A stretch of DNA of 64,000 nucleotides, taken from assembly GCF_900115005.1 (NCBI RefSeq), contig NZ_FOUY01000005.1, forward strand, positions 124,001 through 188,000. Reading direction: 5' to 3'. A program made the position numbers and the translations under genes. The stretch is from Pseudonocardia ammonioxydans (GTDB lineage: Bacteria; Actinomycetota; Actinomycetes; Mycobacteriales; Pseudonocardiaceae). Position 1 is the stretch's first letter. Every line of letters begins with the position of its first letter. Positions 45,043-52,477 of this stretch are shown here, piece after piece. Under the pieces are notes generated by a model. The model was not told where the DNA came from, ran no database searches, and saw only the letters and a list, made by a program, of their open reading frames with translations.

Positions 45043-45117
45043 CCCCGGCGGGCTGCTGACCCCGGCGGGCCGCTGATCCCGGCGGGCCTGCTGATCCCGG
45101 CGGGCCTGCTGACGCGG
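45022..45117. repeat. 17-18-bp tandem repeat at the permease 3' end
   Basis: Five units of CTGAYCCCGGCGGGCCTG type start at 45022, 45039, 45056, 45073 and 45091, with a partial sixth. The TGA within the second unit is the stop codon of the permease, so expansion would not alter the protein. Confidence 0.85.
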
Positions 45118-45202
45118 GGTTCTGCCGGGATCCGGCGGGACCGGCCGGGCGACGCGGGTGTTCCGGCGCGACGGACCGCCCGGTGTGCGCCACGATGGGG
45201 CG

Positions 45203-45502
45203 ATGGCCACTTCCCTGCTGACCGACGCCGAGATCACCGACGCGCTGCAGACGCTGCCCGGCTGGCAGCGGGACGGCGCGTCGATCGTGAGGACCGCGAA
45301 GCTGCCGGACTTCGTCGCGGCCGTGTCGGTGGTGGACCGGGTCGCCGAGGACGCCGAGGCGGCCGACCACCACCCCGACATCGACATCCGCTACAACACG
45401 CTCACGTTCCGGCTGTCCACGCACTCCGAGGGCGGCCTGACCGCGAAGGACACCGACCTCGCGGCCCAGATCTCCGACCGGATCACCACGGCGGGCGGCT
45501 GA
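45203..45502 (+). CDS. 4a-hydroxytetrahydrobiopterin dehydratase (PCD/DCoH)
   Basis: A 99-residue pterin-4a-carbinolamine dehydratase (LPGWQRDGASIVRTAKLPDF). The catalytic DHHPDIDIRYNTLTFRLSTH region has the conserved HHP and the later His. It recycles pterin cofactor after aromatic amino acid hydroxylation. The ATG at 45203 gives MATSLLTDAEI. It is convergent with the nitrilase-family gene. Confidence 0.93.
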   Translation: MATSLLTDAEITDALQTLPGWQRDGASIVRTAKLPDFVAAVSVVDRVAEDAEAADHHPDIDIRYNTLTFRLSTHSEGGLTAKDTDLAAQISDRITTAGG

Positions 45503-45517
45503 GGACCGGGCCCGCGC

Positions 45518-46330
45518 TCAGAAGCGACGGTTGCGCAGCACCGGGATCTGCTCCCGGACCCGCTCGGCGGCTGCCGGGTCGACGTCGACGACGAGCAGCC
45601 CCGGGTCGGCGCCCAGTGCGTCCACCACCTCGCCGCGCGGGCCGGCGACGAGGCTGTACCCGATGCCGGTCGGCGCCTTGCCGTGCTCCCGGCCGACGGT
45701 CGTCGGGTCGGCCTGGTCGCACGCGACGACGAACGACCCGGTGTCCAGCGCCCGGGCCCGCACCAGCAGCTCCCACTGCTCGCGCTTGCCCGGCCCGGCG
45801 CCCCAGGACGCCGGGACGAGCTGCACGACGGCCCCGGCATCGGCCAGGCGCTGGTAGAGCCCGGGGAAGCGCACGTCGTAGCAGGTCGACAGCCCGACCG
45901 TCGTCGCACCGGTCCCGGGCCCCGCGGCCTCCGGGACCTCGGCGGTGACCGGGTCGGTGCCGGGCGCGACCGTGTCGGACTCGGCGAACCCGAACGCGTC
46001 GTACATGTGGATCTTGTCGTAGTGCGTGTCGACCCCGGCGCCGATGACGAGCAGCGTGTTGCGGACCCGGCCGTCGCCGGAGGGGGTGAACATCCCGGCG
46101 GCCACGGTGATCCCGGCCGCCGCGGCCAGCTCACGCACCCGGGTCGCCCACGGCCCGTCCACCGGCTCGGCGACCGGGCCCAGCGCGACACCGAAACAGC
46201 ACATCGTGGCCTCGGGGAACACGACCAGCCGGGCCCCGGCCCCGGCCGCCTCCCGGATCCGCAGGCCGACCTCGGCGAGGTTCTCCTCCGGGTCCCGGGT
46301 GGACGAGATCTGGGCCAGGGCGATCCGCAT
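45518..46330 (-). CDS. Carbon-nitrogen hydrolase (nitrilase superfamily)
   Basis: A 270-residue amidase of the Nit/omega-amidase type with the catalytic triad E40 (VVFPEATM), K106 (YDKIHMYD) and C150 (LSTCYDVRFP). The substrate may be an omega-amide such as 2-oxoglutaramate or deaminated glutathione/mycothiol-type metabolites; it is not determined. It is divergent from the DAHP synthase leader. Confidence 0.9.
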   Translation of the reverse strand: MRIALAQISSTRDPEENLAEVGLRIREAAGAGARLVVFPEATMCCFGVALGPVAEPVDGPWATRVRELAAAAGITVAAGMFTPSGDGRVRNTLLVIGAGVDTHYDKIHMYDAFGFAESDTVAPGTDPVTAEVPEAAGPGTGATTVGLSTCYDVRFPGLYQRLADAGAVVQLVPASWGAGPGKREQWELLVRARALDTGSFVVACDQADPTTVGREHGKAPTGIGYSLVAGPRGEVVDALGADPGLLVVDVDPAAAERVREQIPVLRNRRF

Positions 46331-46391
46331 GTGTCGGTCGTACCACGTCCACCCGGTGGACGTACCGCTCGTTCCGCGGACGGCCGTGAGG

Positions 46392-46397
46392 TAGGGT
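46392..46397 (+). promoter_or_regulatory. -10 of the DAHP synthase leader transcript
   Basis: TAGGGT ends 6 nt before the GTG at 46404, which places the transcription start at or next to the leader start codon. The leader peptide is thus probably read from a leaderless mRNA. No clear -35 is seen. Confidence 0.55.
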
Positions 46398-46403
46398 CGG
46401 GTC

Positions 46404-46472
46404 GTGCAGCGCGCCTCCTACTGGTTTCGCCGGCCGGCCCGGGATGGGTCGGCAGGTGCCGTAGCGCGCTGA
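46404..46472 (+). CDS. Aromatic leader peptide (attenuator uORF)
   Basis: A 22-residue open frame, GTG to TGA, reading MQRASYWFRRPARDG at its N-terminus. The consecutive Tyr6-Trp7-Phe8 is the expected sensor of charged aromatic tRNAs. It precedes the DAHP synthase gene by 84 bp. Corynebacterium glutamicum has a comparable leader (aroR) before a DAHP synthase gene. Stalling at Tyr-Trp-Phe would alter pairing of the downstream hairpins. It is too short for normal gene calling. Confidence 0.75.
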   Translation: MQRASYWFRRPARDGSAGAVAR

Positions 46473-46546
46473 CCTCCATCCCCTCGAGCCGGCATGACGG
46501 ACCGGCTCGGGCGTGGTGATCCGGGGCGGTCCGCCGGGAAAGGACC
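46441..46546 (+). promoter_or_regulatory. Attenuator-like hairpins between leader peptide and DAHP synthase
   Basis: Three pairings are visible. GGGATGG (46441-46447) pairs with CCATCCC (46476-46482). CGAGCCGG (46485-46492) pairs with CCGGCTCG (46502-46509), 9-nt loop. GGTCC (46528-46532) pairs with GGACC (46542-46546). A ribosome stalled on codons 6-8 would cover part of the first and change downstream folding. There is no U tract, so control could be at translation or by Rho. Confidence 0.55.
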
Positions 46547-46556
46547 ACCGTCCCTG

Positions 46557-47627
46557 ATGAGTACCACCCCCGCTCCGCTGCTGGACACCCCGCTCGACGA
46601 CCGGCGCATCGAGCGGATCAGCCCGCTGATCTCCCCCGCGCTGCTGCGTCACGACCTGCCCTGCTCCCCCGAGGTCGCCGGGACGGTCACCCGTGGCCGG
46701 TCCGCCGTCACCGACGTGCTCGACGGCAACGACGACCGGCTGCTCGTCGTCGTCGGCCCGTGCTCGGTGCACGACCCCGACGCCGCGATCGACTACGCCC
46801 GCCGGCTGGCCGCCCGCGCCGAGCAGCTCTCCGGTGAGCTCTGCGTGGTGATGCGCACCTACTTCGAGAAGCCGCGCACCACGGTCGGCTGGAAGGGTCT
46901 GATCAACGACCCCGGCCTGGACGGCACGTTCGACGTCAACCGGGGCCTGCGCACCGCGCGCAAGCTGCTGCTCGACATCTCGGCGCTGGGGCTGCCGGTG
47001 GGCTGCGAGTTCCTCGACCCGATCACCCCGCAGTACATCGCCGACGTCGTGACCTGGGGCTCGATCGGCGCCCGGACCGCGGAGAGCCAGGTCCACCGCC
47101 AGCTCGTGAGCGGTATGTCGATGCCGGTCGGGATCAAGAACGCCACCGACGGCGACATCCGCGCCGCCATCGACGGCATGCGGGCGGCGGCCGCGTCGCA
47201 CGTGTTCATGGGCGTCAACGCGGACGGGCTCGCCGGGCTGGTCACGACCACCGGCAACGCCGACACCCACGTCATCCTGCGCGGTGGCGCCCGCCCCAAC
47301 TACGCCGCCGCCGACGTCGCGGCGACCGCGGACGCCCTGCGGGCAGCGGGCCTGCCGGACCGGGTGGTCGTCGACGCCAGCCACGGCAACAGCGGCAAGG
47401 ACCACGTCCGCCAGGCCGTCGTGGTGGGCGAGCTCGCGGAGCGGATCGCCGCCGGCGAGCGCGGTGTCACCGGGCTGATGATGGAGAGCTTCCTCGAGGC
47501 GGGCCGCCAGGACCTCGGCCCCGACATGGTCCGCGGCCGGTCGGTCACCGACGCGTGCATGTCGTGGGACACCACCGACGACCTGCTCGGCACCCTCGCG
47601 GCGGCGGTCCGCGCCGGCCGGCGCTGA
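46557..47627 (+). CDS. aroG: 3-deoxy-7-phosphoheptulonate (DAHP) synthase, class I
   Basis: A 356-residue class I-alpha (E. coli AroG/AroF-type) DAHP synthase, the first step of the shikimate pathway (PEP plus erythrose-4-phosphate). Motifs are VVVGPCSVHDP (metal Cys69), MRTYFEKPRTTVGWKGLINDP, GARTAESQVHRQL, KNATDGD and DASHGNSGKD. Many actinobacteria rely on a class II enzyme, so this is probably the feedback-regulated partner. The ATG at 46557 is preferred, with AAAGGA upstream. It is controlled by the leader peptide at 46404. Confidence 0.93.
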   Translation: MSTTPAPLLDTPLDDRRIERISPLISPALLRHDLPCSPEVAGTVTRGRSAVTDVLDGNDDRLLVVVGPCSVHDPDAAIDYARRLAARAEQLSGELCVVMRTYFEKPRTTVGWKGLINDPGLDGTFDVNRGLRTARKLLLDISALGLPVGCEFLDPITPQYIADVVTWGSIGARTAESQVHRQLVSGMSMPVGIKNATDGDIRAAIDGMRAAAASHVFMGVNADGLAGLVTTTGNADTHVILRGGARPNYAAADVAATADALRAAGLPDRVVVDASHGNSGKDHVRQAVVVGELAERIAAGERGVTGLMMESFLEAGRQDLGPDMVRGRSVTDACMSWDTTDDLLGTLAAAVRAGRR

Positions 47628-47674
47628 GCGGGACTCGCGGAGCCCCCTCCACACACACCTCGCCGGTTCCGGGT

Positions 47675-47701
47675 CTGTCCGTCCGCAGCGGACGGTGACA
47701 G
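47675..47701 (+). terminator. Hairpin after DAHP synthase gene
   Basis: An interrupted inverted repeat: CTGTC and GACAG arms around GTCCGC/GCGGAC (47675-47701), about 50 bp after the stop. It is a probable terminator. Confidence 0.5.
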
Positions 47702-47756
47702 GCTCGGTCCCCGGCCGGGCGGCGCCGCCGACCGGGACGATCCGGAGGGGAACGAC

Positions 47757-48179
47757 ATGCTCAAGGGTTTCAAGGACTTCCTGATGCGCGGGAACGTCAT
47801 CGACCTCGCGGTCGCGGTGGTGGTCGGCGCGGCCTTCACCGCGGTGGTCACGGCGTTCACCGAGGCCTTCCTCAAACCGCTCATCCAGCTCGTGTCGGGC
47901 GGCGGGGAGCTGGCCGGGTCCTTCCAGGTGAACGGCGTGACGTTCGACTGGGCGAGCTTCGTGAACGCCGTGATCACGTTCGTCATCACCGCGGCCGTCG
48001 TGTACTTCCTGGTGGTGCTCCCGCTGAAGACCATCCAGGAGCGGCGCCAGCGCGGCGAGGAGTCCGGTCCGTCCGAATCGGACGAGGTCGTGCTGCTCAC
48101 CGAGATCCGGGACCTGCTGCGCGAGGGGCGCGAGAGCGAGGCCGCGGGCCGGCACGCGGCGGGCGGCGCCCCGGAGTGA
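47757..48179 (+). CDS. mscL: Large-conductance mechanosensitive channel
   Basis: A 140-residue MscL with two transmembrane helices and family motifs (MLKGFKDFLMRGNVIDLAVAVV at the N-terminus, split by the first helix; FLKPLIQ). It protects against hypo-osmotic shock. GGAGGGG stands at ideal spacing before the ATG. Confidence 0.95.
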   Translation: MLKGFKDFLMRGNVIDLAVAVVVGAAFTAVVTAFTEAFLKPLIQLVSGGGELAGSFQVNGVTFDWASFVNAVITFVITAAVVYFLVVLPLKTIQERRQRGEESGPSESDEVVLLTEIRDLLREGRESEAAGRHAAGGAPE

Positions 48180-48255
48180 GTGCAGTGTCCCTGGGTCCGG
48201 CGCGCCCGGGGCCGGCGCGCCCGGGGTCGGCACTCCCGGGCGTCGACGCCCTCCG

Positions 48256-48747
48256 TCACGCGCGGCGGACCGCACGCTCCATGCGGTGCTCGGTGATGCC
48301 GTCCGGGCGCTCGATCGGGCCCAGGTCGGCGAACCCGAGGCGCCGGTAGAAGGCCGCCGCGCGGTCGTTGCCCACCACGACGTGCAGCGCCAGGCGGGAC
48401 GCCCCCCAGCCGGCGGCGCAGTCGAGCACCGCGTCCACGAGGGCGTCAGCGGTACCGCGGCCGCGGGCGTACGGGGCGACCCAGAGCGCGATCAGATCGG
48501 CCGTGCCGTCCGGGTCCGGGGGGATCGCGACGACCTGACCGCACGGCTTCCCCTCGACGTCCGCGACCAGGTAGCGGCCGGGCGCGGCGAGCCGCTCCCG
48601 CCACTCCTGCTCCCCCGTACCCAGCCAGTCCTCGAGCCGGCTGTGGAACGCCTCCGGGGCCTCCGCGAGCGCGGCGAGCCGCAGGGCGCGCCAGGTCAGC
48701 CAGTCGTCGGGACCCACCTCCCGCACGGTGATCGTGCAATCGGCCAA
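48256..48747 (-). CDS. GNAT-family N-acetyltransferase
   Basis: A 163-residue GNAT enzyme (ITVREVGPDDWLTWRALRLAAL). The acetyl-CoA loop is VAPYARGRGTADALV, and VVGNDRAAAFYRRLGF follows. The TTG start at 48747 is supported by GGGAGG 6 nt upstream and by the family N-terminus; no ATG or GTG fits. The substrate is unknown. Confidence 0.87.
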   Translation of the reverse strand: MADCTITVREVGPDDWLTWRALRLAALAEAPEAFHSRLEDWLGTGEQEWRERLAAPGRYLVADVEGKPCGQVVAIPPDPDGTADLIALWVAPYARGRGTADALVDAVLDCAAGWGASRLALHVVVGNDRAAAFYRRLGFADLGPIERPDGITEHRMERAVRRA

Positions 48748-48865
48748 CGAGCGCCTCCCGGGAACGGACGGAGGGTGAAACCTAGCAGCGCCCGGCACCT
48801 CGACAATCCTGATGACCCCGTCGGGTGCGGCGAAACGGAGCAACGGGCTCGTCCGATGGACCGGC

Positions 48866-49042
48866 ATGAGCACGCTCCGGCGCCGCCCGCTGCGCCGTCC
48901 CGCAGGCCCTCGGATCCTTCTCGTCGGCGCCGTCGCCCTCCTCGCGTTCACCGGGGTCGGCGCAACCGATGACGCCGCGCCAGCTCCGGGCGCACCCGCC
49001 CCGTGCGGGCTGATCTGGACGCCGGCACCCGACTGCGGGTGA
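48866..49042 (+). CDS. Small secreted or membrane protein
   Basis: A 58-residue protein with a basic N-terminus (MSTLRRRPLRRPAGPR), a hydrophobic segment (ILLVGAVALLAFTGVGA) and a Pro/Ala-rich tail ending PCGLIWTPAPDCG with two cysteines. It is probably exported, with a disulfide-closed tail. No family is recognised. The start could be the upstream GTG/ATG at 48812. Confidence 0.55.
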   Translation: MSTLRRRPLRRPAGPRILLVGAVALLAFTGVGATDDAAPAPGAPAPCGLIWTPAPDCG

Positions 49043-49108
49043 CTCCGTGTATCCGGAACGGGGTGGTCGGTGACCGTGACCGCCCGCGGCGCCTGCGAGG
49101 ATGCCGTC

Positions 49109-49666
49109 ATGGATCCCCGGGTCGTACGGACGCGTGGGCGGCTGCAGGACGCGCTGCTCGCCCTCGCCCGTGAGTACCCGCTGGAGTCGATCGCCGTCGC
49201 GGACGTGGCCGAGCGGGCCGGCGTCAACCGCAGCAGTTTCTACCAGCACTACACCGACAAGGAGGCCCTGCTCGCGGACGCGCTGAGCGCGCAGGCCCTC
49301 GCTGCTGGTGCCGACCTGTCCGAGCTGGTGGCGACCGATCTCGACCCGGATCCGCCGGCGGCGCTGCTGCGGTGGTTCGTCCACGTCGCCGACCACGCCA
49401 CGCTGTACCGGCAGGCGCTCGGCGGGGCGGCGGCCCCGGAGGCGGCGGCCGGGATGCGGCGCTGGATGCAGGAGTTCGTGGCCGACACCGCGCGGGAGAT
49501 GGGCTTCGCGGAGTCCGACGCGGGCATCCCGCTCGACGTGTTCGCCGCGGGGCTGACCTGGTCGCTGCTCGGTGTCGCGGCGAGCTGGTTGGAACGCGAT
49601 CCGCTCCCCGCCCCGGAGGTCGCGGCCGGGTGGGCGTGGCGGATGCTGGTCCGCCGGGACTTCTGA
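49109..49666 (+). CDS. TetR-family transcriptional regulator
   Basis: A 185-residue regulator. The TetR HTH is at residues about 10-55 (VVRTRGRLQDALLALAREYP, VADVAERAGVNRSSFYQHYT). The C-terminal ligand domain is of the TetR_C_7/33 kind. The ATG at 49109 has GAGG upstream. Its target may be an adjacent gene; none is obvious. Confidence 0.88.
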   Translation: MDPRVVRTRGRLQDALLALAREYPLESIAVADVAERAGVNRSSFYQHYTDKEALLADALSAQALAAGADLSELVATDLDPDPPAALLRWFVHVADHATLYRQALGGAAAPEAAAGMRRWMQEFVADTAREMGFAESDAGIPLDVFAAGLTWSLLGVAASWLERDPLPAPEVAAGWAWRMLVRRDF

Positions 49667-49751
49667 GCGCGCTGCGCAGGAGTTCCGGTCGGCCGTGCCG
49701 CCCGGGCCGGGTCCAGCGGCCCGGGCGGCACGTGCCTTCCGTCAGGGCGAC

Positions 49752-50384
49752 TCAGCCCTGGACGATCCCGGAGTTGGACTTGTCGACGTCGGCGGTCGAC
49801 TGCGAGACCGAGCCGCTCGAGAGCAGGCCACCGATGTTGATCGACGGGCTGACCGCGGCGTCGACGTCGATCAGGCCGCCCTTCTGGGCGGCGTAGCCGC
49901 CACCGGGGCCGTGCCCGTCCGAGCCCGACTGCAGGATGCCGCTGTTGGACTCGTCGACGTCGGCAGTGGACTGCTCGACCGGGCCGGAGTTGCCGATGCC
50001 GCCGATGTTGGCGGACGGGCTGACGTCGAGGCCCAGGCCGACCAGGTCGTCGACCTGGACCGCCTCGCCGGCACCGCAGCCGGACTGCACGATGCCCGAG
50101 TTGGACTTGTCGAGCTTGGTGGTCTGCTGCTCGACCGGACCGTCGTTGAGCACGCCCCCGATGTTCAGGGCGGGGTCGACGGCGGCGTCGAGACCGAGCA
50201 GGCCGCCCTCCTGGGAGGCGGAGGACGGGCTGCAGTCGCGGTCCTTGCCGTGGCCGCCGTCGCCGTAGTCTCCGGCGAAGGCCATGCCGGCGGAGCCGAG
50301 GGCCAGGGGCACGGTCAGCGCACCGACGGTGGCGATCCGCCGCGCGGCACGGCGGGTGGGGTTCGTCGTCTCGGGGGCGTTCAT
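49752..50384 (-). CDS. Secreted protein with three about 52-residue repeats
   Basis: A 210-residue exported protein with a signal peptide cleaved after AFA (residue 37). Three repeats follow (about 58-102, 109-154 and 167-210), each with a NIGG turn (N74, N126, N183), a GPVEQST-like strand and an ending DKSNSGIVQSG. The periodic Asn/Gln/Ser/Gly pattern resembles curlin- or rodlin-like amyloid or beta-solenoid proteins. C51 and C103 flank repeat 1 and may form a disulfide. It probably acts at the cell surface. No named family is certain. GGAG precedes the ATG. Confidence 0.8.
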   Translation of the reverse strand: MNAPETTNPTRRAARRIATVGALTVPLALGSAGMAFAGDYGDGGHGKDRDCSPSSASQEGGLLGLDAAVDPALNIGGVLNDGPVEQQTTKLDKSNSGIVQSGCGAGEAVQVDDLVGLGLDVSPSANIGGIGNSGPVEQSTADVDESNSGILQSGSDGHGPGGGYAAQKGGLIDVDAAVSPSINIGGLLSSGSVSQSTADVDKSNSGIVQG

Positions 50385-50787
50385 GGCGCTCCTTTTCTTC
50401 TGTGTGGCCCGGCCGTCGGATATTCACGCTGTGTCACGGCCTGGTGTCTCGAAACGTACGTCCCTGCACCACGGAAGAGGACGGCGGCCCTCGGTTGGGA
50501 CCTTGTTTGTCCGGTTTGACCACCGTCGACCGACCGCTCGCCGTTGATCAACTACACACAGTGCTATCCAGCACGTGTCGGATAGCTACTCTGCGTAGAG
50601 AAATGCCCGGTGGCACTTCGTTACACAACTCCACCGAGAAGAGACGCAGGACACAGTCGAGCAACATCCACTTCGCCGGAGCGTCCTACTGCGCGGTAGC
50701 GGGAACACCGATGAATGCGCGACCATCTCGCTTGAGCGTCGACGTGCGACGACGAGGCGCGCGCAGCAGCTCGTGCTGCGCCGCTCC

Positions 50788-50934
50788 ATGAGTGGCCCCC
50801 GACCGCTCGGCGTATATCGATCGGCGAACGGCAGCATCGCGAACGCCTCCGAGCGGCTGCGAGAGACCCTCGCGAACTCGATCGCCGTCGGTGCGTTCGT
50901 CAACCTGGACAACGACGTGCCCCGTCTGGAGTAA
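50788..50934 (+). CDS. Possible orphan small ORF in low-GC patch
   Basis: A 48-residue frame from ATG 50788 (or 53 from GTG 50773). It ends SERLRETLANSIAVGAFVNL and then DNDVPRLE. The same frame is open upstream to a TAG near 50607 without a good start, so it may be the 3' remnant of a larger acquired gene. Codon use (GTA, TAT, CGA) differs from the neighbours. No family is recognised. Confidence 0.3.
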   Translation: MSGPRPLGVYRSANGSIANASERLRETLANSIAVGAFVNLDNDVPRLE

Positions 50935-50990
50935 CGCACTCCGGCCGAAAATTACGCCGACAGTGCGACATCGGGCCGCCGCTCCCGACA

Positions 50991-51187
50991 TCGATCAGCA
51001 CGCTCCAGCCCCGCCCGGGGCGCCGGCGGGCATCTCGAGCACCGCACCCGGGTCGATCAGCACGCTCCAGCCCCACCGAGGGCGGCACCGCGCAACTCGA
51101 ACACCGCACCCGGCTCGATCAGCACGCATCGGCCCCGCCCAGGGCGCCGGCGTGCAACTCGAACGCCCCGCCCGGGTCGATCAGCAC
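50991..51187. repeat. 62-bp tandem direct repeat, 3.2 copies
   Basis: Units begin with TCGATCAGCACGC at 50991, 51053, 51115 and 51177, an exact 62-bp period; the last is truncated. Each contains GCCCCGCCC and CGAGCACCGCACCCGG-like segments. 62 is not a multiple of three and no frame runs through, so it is non-coding. Confidence 0.85.
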
Positions 51188-51336
51188 GGTCCCGCCCTCG
51201 GAGCCGGTGCGCTCGGCTCCGGCGGCTCACCCAGTCGCCTCGAGGTGGGCGACCACTGGACGCGCGCACGCGTGCCGTGCCCTCCAGGGCGATCGCCGGC
51301 CGGCCGCTCCGCGTGGTTCCCGGGTTCCCGGCGTCG

Positions 51337-51819
51337 CTACGTCGTCGGGCGCGGCGGTCGCTCCCCGCCGCACGGTCCCGGCTGCAGGTGTTCGTAGACC
51401 ACCGAGGTGCGCACGTCCGCGACCTCGGGGCGTTCGGTCAGCCGGTCGACGACGAACGCGTAGAGCTGCTGGTTGTCGGCCACCGCCACGTGCACCAGGA
51501 AGTCCTCGGCGCCGGTGGTGACGAACACCGCGAGGACCTCGGGCAGGTGGCTGACCCAGTTCCGGAAGCCCTCGATGCGCGGTCGTGACGGCGGCCGGAT
51601 GCGGATGGCGACGAGTGCCTGCACCGGGCGTCCCACGGCGGGGAGGTCGACGACGAGGTGGGCGCCGCGGACGACTCCCCGGTCGCGTAGTGCCCGGGTC
51701 CGGTCCAGCGCCGTGGTCGGCGCTACGCCGACCGCGGCGGCGACGTCCCGGTTGGTCCGCCGTGCGTCGTGGGTCAGTTCGGCCAGGATCGCCGTATCAA
51801 GTTCATCGAGGTCGGCCAT
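51337..51819 (-). CDS. Lrp/AsnC-family regulator
   Basis: A 160-residue regulator. The N-terminal HTH is LDTAILAELTHDARRTNRDVAA, split before VGVAPTTALDRTRAL. The C-terminal RAM ligand domain is VAIRIRPPS, FVTTGAEDFLVHVAV. It is divergent from the DUF2000 gene with 70 bp between, so it probably regulates that gene and itself in response to an amino acid. Confidence 0.9.
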   Translation of the reverse strand: MADLDELDTAILAELTHDARRTNRDVAAAVGVAPTTALDRTRALRDRGVVRGAHLVVDLPAVGRPVQALVAIRIRPPSRPRIEGFRNWVSHLPEVLAVFVTTGAEDFLVHVAVADNQQLYAFVVDRLTERPEVADVRTSVVYEHLQPGPCGGERPPRPTT

Positions 51820-51889
51820 TATCCGGATCTTTCCGTATGAAGTACGAGTGTTGCTCTATGGTGGCGATGTTTCGGATACCTTGCCGACC

Positions 51890-52372
51890 GTGACCCGTTC
51901 TGCGTACGACAGCAACCCTGGATTCGCCCCGGAGGAGATCCAGACGGACCAGCCGACCGGCAAGGCTCGACTGAAGTGGGTCGTCGTCGTCGACGACTCG
52001 CTCGCTCCCGGTCATGCGACCAATGCCGCCATCTGCGTGGCAGCGGCGACCTCACCGGCCGTGGCCGGCTTCCTCGGCTCCGACGCGAAGGACGCGGACG
52101 GATCTGCTCACCCGGGCCTGCCCTGGGCCGGCTGCACCGTGTTGACCGCGCCGGCGTCCGAACTGGCCCGGCTGCGCGGACGGGCTGCGGCATCCGACGG
52201 AGTGTTCGTGGCCGACATGCCTGCCGCCGCCCAGGAGACCCGGGTGTACGACGCCTACGTCGAGGCGGTCGAGTCCACCCCCGGCGACGAGCTGCGCTAC
52301 CGGGCGGTGAGCGTGGTGGGGCCCCGTAACCGGATCGCCAAGATGGTGCACGGGATGGCGATGCTCGGCTGA
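51890..52372 (+). CDS. DUF2000 family protein
   Basis: A 160-residue protein with the DUF2000 pattern (KWVVVVDDSLAPGHATNAA, then CVAAA; GSDAKDADGSAHPGL). The family has a peptidyl-tRNA-hydrolase-2-like fold and no assigned reaction. The GTG at 51890 is chosen. Its divergent Lrp-type regulator suggests amino-acid-linked control. Confidence 0.85.
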   Translation: MTRSAYDSNPGFAPEEIQTDQPTGKARLKWVVVVDDSLAPGHATNAAICVAAATSPAVAGFLGSDAKDADGSAHPGLPWAGCTVLTAPASELARLRGRAAASDGVFVADMPAAAQETRVYDAYVEAVESTPGDELRYRAVSVVGPRNRIAKMVHGMAMLG

Positions 52373-52378
52373 CGCCCA

Positions 52379-52477
52379 CTCATGCGGCGTGCCCCTCCTG
52401 TGCGGCGCCGGGCCAGGCTCGTGCTCAGCGACGCTGAGCACGATCAGCACGTCCGCGTCGAGGAGATAGGCCGTCAC
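52379..52477 (-). pseudogene. Truncated VapC-type PIN toxin remnant
   Basis: A GTG start overlaps the antitoxin stop by 4 bp and gives MTAYLLDADVLIVLSVAEHEP, the exact start of a PIN-domain toxin with the first active-site Asp. After about 22 residues homology stops. The frame runs on only into the antisense of the DUF2000 gene, so the other three acidic residues of the PIN site are gone. Confidence 0.7.

Larger units (their letters stand above)
50385..51336. other. Long non-coding stretch: promoter, low-GC patch, tandem repeat
   Basis: This 952-bp region has three parts. 50385-50530 is the probable promoter and leader of the repeat protein. 50540-50970 is a patch of clearly lower GC, with an inverted repeat GCTATCC/GGATAGC (50563-50586) and a short open frame. 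50991-51190 is a 62-bp tandem repeat. 51191-51336 shows nothing recognisable. Confidence 0.7.

Noticed and set aside
48798..48812. TCGACAATCCTGATGA as a fourth GntR operator
   Set aside because: Only the right half of the palindrome is present (no TTGT on the left), and the flanking genes are unrelated to the catabolic cluster.
50586..50939. 117-codon minus-strand frame in the low-GC patch
   Set aside because: It is Ser/Arg-rich without a recognisable domain or ribosome site and lies opposite another open frame.
50991..51187. The 62-bp repeats as a CRISPR or coding repeat
   Set aside because: There are no variable spacers between units, and 62 bp is not a multiple of three, so neither fits.
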